Shown one piece after another: positions 15,652-18,591 of a stretch of DNA of 18,591 nt. The notes under the pieces are model-generated. The model had not been told where the DNA came from, did no database searches, and saw only the letters and a list, made by a program, of their open reading frames with translations. Position numbers and translations under genes: made by a program. Within the stretch, counting starts at the first letter, position 1. The number at the start of each line of letters is the position of its first letter. Source of the DNA: Candidatus Anoxychlamydiales bacterium (GTDB lineage Bacteria; Chlamydiota; Chlamydiia; Chlamydiales; SM23-39); the NCBI GenBank assembly GCA_011064865.1, contig JAAKFX010000021.1:1-18591 (forward strand), in the 5' to 3' direction.

Positions 15652-16002
15652 TTATTTCTCCTCTTCGGCTTTGAGAACTATCGTGATATGAGATGTTCTT
15701 TTTTTTACGGGAGCTTGCCCGCCTCTGTTTCTAGGTTTAGACCTTTTTATAGTTGGTCCTTCATCTATCCTAATTTCATCAAGTTTTAATTGCTCTTGTC
15801 TAATATCAAATTTGTTTAGAGCATTTGCAATAGCACTATCTAAAGTTTTCTTAATAAGTCTAGATCCCTTCAAATTAGAATATCTAAGTTGCAACAGAGC
15901 ATCTTCAACTCTCATATTTCTAATTAAATCAGCTGATCTTCTCGCTTTATATGGACTAATTCTTACGTATTTTGTAATCGCTTTTGCTTTTTGTTTTTGC
16001 AT
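15652..16002 (-). CDS. rplV: 50S ribosomal protein L22
   Basis: A 116-residue protein whose beta-hairpin lines the exit tunnel. KYVRISPYKARRSADLIRNM, AIANALNKFDIRQEQL and the hairpin/C-terminal region RSKPRNRGGQAPVKKRTSHITIVL are typical. Its start overlaps the rpsS stop by one base. Confidence 0.98.
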   Translation of the reverse strand: MQKQKAKAITKYVRISPYKARRSADLIRNMRVEDALLQLRYSNLKGSRLIKKTLDSAIANALNKFDIRQEQLKLDEIRIDEGPTIKRSKPRNRGGQAPVKKRTSHITIVLKAEEEK

Positions 16003-16307
16003 TATTTACCTTTACCCTTCCCCGCTGAAGTTGGAGCAGCTACAGCTTTTTTAAGTGGATGGCCTTTAAATGTTCTAGTTGGAGAAAATTCTCCAAGTCT
16101 GTGCCCTACCATGTTTTCAGAAACAAAAACAGGGATAAATTTTTTACCATTGTGAACTTCTAAATTTAAACCTATCATTTCAGGTACGATCATCGATCTT
16201 CTCGAATATGTCTTTAGAGGTTTTTTCGATTTTTCAGCTATCACTCTCTCAACTTTTTTCATTAAGAAATGATCTACAAAAGGTCCTTTTTTTAAAGATC
16301 TAGCCAT
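16002..16307 (-). CDS. rpsS: 30S ribosomal protein S19
   Basis: A 101-residue head protein near the A-site finger. MARSLKKGPFVDHFLMKKV, TYSRRSMIVPEMIGLNLEVH, FVSENMVGHRLGEFSPTRTF are hallmark S19 sequences. The C-terminal tail ends SAGKGKGK. It starts 9 bases after rplB. Confidence 0.98.
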   Translation of the reverse strand: MARSLKKGPFVDHFLMKKVERVIAEKSKKPLKTYSRRSMIVPEMIGLNLEVHNGKKFIPVFVSENMVGHRLGEFSPTRTFKGHPLKKAVAAPTSAGKGKGK

Positions 16308-16316
16308 GTTTTTTCC

Positions 16317-17045
16317 CTATTTTTTGCGTCTTGATTTAATAATCATTTTATTTGTCTTCTTCTTAGCTCTAGTACGAAATCCTTTAGCATAGCCTGCCCA
16401 AGGAGATTGAGGATGATTACCTTTACTCTTACCTTCACCACCTCCGTGTGGGTGATCAACCGGGTTCATCGCTGTTCCTCTCACTGTTGGTCTAATTCCT
16501 CTCCATCTTGTTCTACCAGCTTTCGCATCAACTCTTAAGTTATGCTCCGGATTAGAAACAGAACCTAAAGTAGCAAAACATTCCTCTCTTACAAGTCTTA
16601 CTTCACCCGATGGCATTTTTATTGTCGCAAAACCTTCTGATCTAGCTAAAAGTTGAGCAGAGAGTCCAGCCGATCTAACTAAAACAGCCCCTCTATCAGG
16701 CTTTATTTCAATATTATGGACAAAAGAACCGAGTGGCATATATTTCAATTTCATGCAATTACCCACTTTAAATGGAGCGCCTTTTGTTGTTGCAACGATA
16801 TCACCAACTTTTATTCCTTGAGGAGCTAATATATATCTTTTTACACCATCTACATAATGTAAAAGAGCAATATGTGCAGTTCTATTTGGATCGTACTCAA
16901 TTGAAGCAACCTTTGCATTCACATCAATCTTTTCTCTTCTAAAATCTATTTGTCTAAGTTTTCTTTTATGGCCACCACCTCTATGTCTGCAAGTAATACG
17001 GCCTAAATTATTTCTTCCATTTGTTCGTTTTTTAGATTTTGTCAA
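16317..17045 (-). pseudogene. rplB: 50S ribosomal protein L2, missing its N-terminus at the sequence junction
   Basis: The remaining 242 residues are excellent L2: GRNNLGRITCRHRGGGHKRK, EYDPNRTAHIALLHYVDG, KRYILAPQGIKVGD, RSAGLSAQLLA, and the peptidyl-transferase-proximal block RGTAMNPVDHPHGGGEGKSKG, ending IIKSRRKK. The family has about 275-285 residues and begins with a KPTSPGxR-type segment; those 35-40 residues are absent. The only possible start is a TTG at 17045 without a ribosome-binding site. Codons KSL just upstream in the same frame may still be L2, then the frame closes at a TAA near 17086. The expected upstream rplW, rplD and rplC are replaced by an unrelated radical SAM gene. Either the window crosses an assembly error (most likely) or rplB is broken; an essential gene is unlikely to be really broken. 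Confidence 0.93.
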
Positions 17046-17060
17046 AGACTTATGAGGTCC
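17042..17060. other. Junction between chlamydia-like DNA and unrelated GC-richer DNA
   Basis: Coding homology to L2 stops and homology to a radical SAM protein starts within these bases. Both genes read in the same direction but in different frames, each cut off at this point. The short stretch AAGTCTTTG makes sense in both (KSL in the L2 frame, near the LISL end of the radical SAM frame), so a short shared sequence may have caused the join. Composition changes at once: for example, the 60 bases from 12661 have 11 G+C, whereas the 60 from 17461 have 31. Confidence 0.8.
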
Positions 17061-17707
17061 TTTTTGCTTCCACCGTTAAACCTTGACCTCAGATTCAATT
17101 GAATAACAATTCCCAAATGTTCGCCCGTGAAAGACTGGCTAAAATCTCTCATCTTTTCTATTTCATGAAAGTTTTGTGCCAAAACCGCAGCCTTAAGAGT
17201 AAATGGAATATGATTATCCCTAAGGAGATTTATTCCTTGTCTAAAAGCATCAAATGAACCGGGATTCCGGGTTATCGCTTCATAAGTTTTTTGGCTCAGG
17301 CCATATATAGTGACTTCAAGATTCTCTAAAGGATATTTCTTGAAAAGGCTGATAATCTCAGAGTTGATTAAGGTAGCGTTAGTAGAAAGAATAACTCTTA
17401 TTCCTTTTCTTTTGAGGTAAAGATAAATATCGGAAAAATCCTCGCACAGCAAGGGTTCTCCTCCGGTAAGATGCCAGGAGAGACAACCCACTTTGACCGC
17501 CTCATCCGCTATCTCTTTTATCTCCTCAAGGGTTATCTCTTTTTTCTGGGCCTTCTCATTATTGGTAGGAAGGTTAATGTAGCAGTGAATGCAGTTATTG
17601 TTACACCTCTCCGTAAGCTCCATACTCACATGCGAAAGCAGTCCTTTCTTTTTTGCCTTCTCCCACAGAGGAAACCGGTCTAGGTTAATTTTCTCTATAT
17701 AACCCAT
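17042..17707 (-). CDS. Radical SAM enzyme, C-terminally truncated at the junction (probable peptide maturase)
   Basis: The 221 codons start with MGYIEKINLDRFPLWEKA and contain the 4Fe-4S/SAM motif CNNNCIHC (Cys35, Cys39, Cys42) after SMELTER, then GGEPLL (82-87), STNATLIN, and TIYGLSQKTYEAITRNPGSF, the usual core of SPASM-type radical SAM proteins (PqqE/AlbA/anSME-like). Family members are about 350-450 residues with a C-terminal SPASM domain that binds extra iron-sulfur clusters; here the protein ends at RFNGGSKKDLISL, just where the second half should begin, because the foreign L2 sequence takes over. The original gene was therefore longer. It follows the small precursor gene by 129 bases on the same strand, suggesting that it modifies that peptide. 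No strong ribosome-binding site; GGAAAG lies about 17 bases upstream. Confidence 0.85.
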   Translation of the reverse strand: MGYIEKINLDRFPLWEKAKKKGLLSHVSMELTERCNNNCIHCYINLPTNNEKAQKKEITLEEIKEIADEAVKVGCLSWHLTGGEPLLCEDFSDIYLYLKRKGIRVILSTNATLINSEIISLFKKYPLENLEVTIYGLSQKTYEAITRNPGSFDAFRQGINLLRDNHIPFTLKAAVLAQNFHEIEKMRDFSQSFTGEHLGIVIQLNLRSRFNGGSKKDLISL

Positions 17708-17836
17708 TTAGCATATTCTTCTTTCCGAGATTTCTAGTAAATTTCGCCTGTAAGCGTTACCGCCACCCGGTTGGTCTCCCATGCGACGTTACTGCGCAAC
17801 CAAAAGTCAAATTTCCACAGTGCCCAAAGGCTAAAA
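17708..17836 (-). other. Spacer between precursor gene and radical SAM gene
   Basis: 129 bases without a supported gene. A frame beginning upstream runs through it and ends at 17734 (tail read as WETNRVAVTLTGEIY), but it overlaps the precursor in another frame and lacks a ribosome-binding site. GTAACG occurs twice on the minus strand, at about 17787 and 17760, which could reflect a small repeat or structured RNA. I see no terminator with a U-run. Confidence 0.3.
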
Positions 17837-18004
17837 TCAAGTGAGAACGATAGTGGGGCATTGTGTCTTATGAGTACAGAATTGACCACCCGTGTGTGGA
17901 CCTGTGCTAGCTGTCTTACATGCTTGGAGCACTGCCTCCTCAGGTCTTCCCCGATAAAGACAGATAAGCTTGGGAGTTTCCCACTTCTTCTTTTCTTTTT
18001 CCAT
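17837..18004 (-). CDS. Small cysteine-containing peptide, probable RiPP precursor
   Basis: The 55-codon gene has an ATG at 18004 preceded by GAGGTG with 8 bases spacing, a good ribosome-binding site, and ends with TGA at 17837. The product starts with a charged run (EKEKKK, 2-7), then W8, PKLI (11-14) and RGRPEEAVLQACK (18-30), then a Gly/Thr/Ser/Cys-rich tail with TGPHTGG (34-40) and ends PTIVLT. Cysteines are at 15, 29, 43 and 49. A conserved-looking amphipathic leader followed by a short tail rich in Cys, Gly, Thr and Ser is the layout of ribosomally made, post-translationally modified peptides. Its place between two radical SAM genes on the same strand fits a substrate of those enzymes, for example for thioether (sactipeptide or ranthipeptide-like) or other crosslinks. 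From memory, PEEAVL-x-AC leaders occur in small peptides beside SPASM proteins, but I cannot name the family. Leader/core boundary and modification are unknown. Confidence 0.68.
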   Translation of the reverse strand: MEKEKKKWETPKLICLYRGRPEEAVLQACKTASTGPHTGGQFCTHKTQCPTIVLT

Positions 18005-18054
18005 CTTTTTCGCACCTCTTCATGAAACTAAGTCGTGACTATTCATTCAACCAC

Positions 18055-18137
18055 GTCAGTACGAGCCTGCCAAAGGCAGGCGTGGCAATCTCACGAATTT
18101 GCTTTGGGATTGCTTCGGCTTCGCCTCGCGATGACAG
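18055..18137. repeat. Palindromic dispersed-type repeat (REP/MITE-like)
   Basis: The outer ends GTCAGTACGAG (18056-18066) and CTCGCGATGAC (18125-18135) are inverted relative to one another (8 of 11). Inside are the perfect hairpin GCCTGCC-AAA-GGCAGGC (18065-18081) and the inverted pair GCAATC (18085-18090) / GATTGC (18108-18113) next to GCTTCGGCTTCGCCTCG. Sequences of the type GTCATTGCGAGGCGAAGCCGAAGCAATC are familiar as high-copy intergenic repeats in several bacterial phyla and environmental genomes. It lies between the SPASM gene stop and the precursor gene. Nothing like it occurs in the chlamydia-like part of the window. Confidence 0.7.
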
Positions 18138-18153
18138 GAAGTAACGTATTTCA

Positions 18154-18591
18154 CTAAACAGTTCCCAGAGCCTCGGCTCGGGCATGAGCAAGCTGGCAGA
18201 AATCCTCAACCCATCCGTCAAGCTTTCCGCATTCCAGATAGGAAGCAGCAGGACACCACATACAGAGGTTTATCAGAGGACAGCCAAGACACTTCTTCCT
18301 ACATTTCTCATCCTCTGTCCTTATCTCTCGAACTTGAGGAACAAATCTATCCCAGGCTTCTCTGAGGCTACCCTTCCTTAAATCATATACACAGTCAGGA
18401 TGAGACAAAGAACCACATAGCTTAAAAAAACCGTAAGGGTCTATGGCAAAACTGGTCCTACCCGCACCACAGTAAAATAGCTGATTATCGTCATTAAAAT
18501 GGACCGCCTCTTCTGCTCTCTCTTTCTCTTTACATATTTGTTTCAGAAGCCCATTTTTCCTCTCTTTATCACTGAGTTCTATAGTAACTAT
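18154..18591 (-). CDS. Radical SAM/SPASM protein, C-terminal part (runs off right edge)
   Basis: The frame is open from the window edge to the TAG at 18156-18154, giving 145 residues; the radical SAM core lies outside the window. Counting from the edge, the SPASM domain is clear: Cys41 in FYCGAGRTSFAIDPYGFFKLC with G54-x4-Cys59, then Cys97, Cys101, Cys104, Cys110 and Cys113 in CRKKCLGCPLINLCMWC, PAASYLECG, and Cys132 in EDFCQLAHARAE. Such domains hold two auxiliary 4Fe-4S clusters in peptide-modifying radical SAM enzymes. It is a separate gene from the truncated enzyme at 17042-17707, since a repeat and the precursor gene lie between. It is probably a second maturase for the same peptide, the first gene of the visible operon. 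The TTG at 18408 is internal, not a start. Confidence 0.87.
   Translation of the reverse strand: MVTIELSDKERKNGLLKQICKEKERAEEAVHFNDDNQLFYCGAGRTSFAIDPYGFFKLCGSLSHPDCVYDLRKGSLREAWDRFVPQVREIRTEDEKCRKKCLGCPLINLCMWCPAASYLECGKLDGWVEDFCQLAHARAEALGTV

Noticed and set aside
8374..16307. Absence of rpsN, rpmD, adk, map, infA, rpmJ and rpsD from the cluster as gene loss
   Set aside because: These genes are located elsewhere or missing from this cluster throughout chlamydiae, so it is a lineage trait and not an anomaly.
17734..18015. 93-codon minus-strand frame beginning MRKRWKKKRRSGK
   Set aside because: It overlaps the 55-codon precursor gene in another frame, its start sits inside the GAGGTG ribosome-binding region of that gene and its own upstream signal is poor. 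The 55-codon reading has a leader-like sequence with PEEAVL and ordered cysteines.

Overview
Positions 1 to about 17,045 are AT-rich and carry a gene order that points strongly to the phylum Chlamydiota, probably an environmental (non-Chlamydiaceae) lineage. The minus strand reads rplB-rpsS-rplV-rpsC-rplP-rpmC-rpsQ-rplN-rplX-rplE-rpsH-rplF-rplR-rpsE-rplO-secY-rpsM-rpsK-rpoA-rplQ-gapA. The genes that interrupt this cluster in most bacteria (rpsN, rpmD, adk/map/infA, rpmJ, rpsD) are absent, and gapA with a small chlamydial-type hypothetical gene follows rplQ. Both are features of chlamydial genomes. The exact genus cannot be told from the sequence.

Layout. 1-1655 (minus): 5' part of a TolC-like outer-membrane efflux gene whose periplasmic N-terminal segment occurs three times in tandem; it runs off the left edge. 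1656-1803: divergent promoter region with two palindromes. 1804-4497 (plus): an 897-residue P-type ATPase of the Ca2+ (P2) type. 4610-4693 (minus): tRNA-Leu(UAA). 4747-6418 (minus): lysine/glutamate-rich hypothetical protein and gapA. 6498-17045 (minus): the S10/spc/alpha ribosomal cluster with secY and rpoA, tightly packed except for a 356-base insertion-like stretch between rpsK and rpoA that is bounded by two near-identical hairpins.

At about 17,045-17,060 the sequence changes character. The rplB gene loses roughly its first 35-40 codons. The bases immediately beyond encode a radical SAM protein that is itself cut off before its C-terminal domain. From here to 18,591 the DNA is clearly GC-richer, uses different codons and carries an 83-base palindromic dispersed-type repeat seen nowhere else in the window. 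The reciprocal truncation of two genes at one point makes an assembly chimera the simplest explanation; a real rearrangement would have destroyed an essential ribosomal gene.

The right-hand fragment is the most novel part. It holds, all on the minus strand, the C-terminal SPASM domain of one radical SAM enzyme, a 55-codon gene with a good ribosome-binding site that looks like a cysteine-containing ribosomally made peptide precursor (RiPP), and the N-terminal two-thirds of a second radical SAM enzyme. This is the arrangement of a radical-SAM-modified peptide biosynthetic locus. Its host is probably not the chlamydia-like organism.
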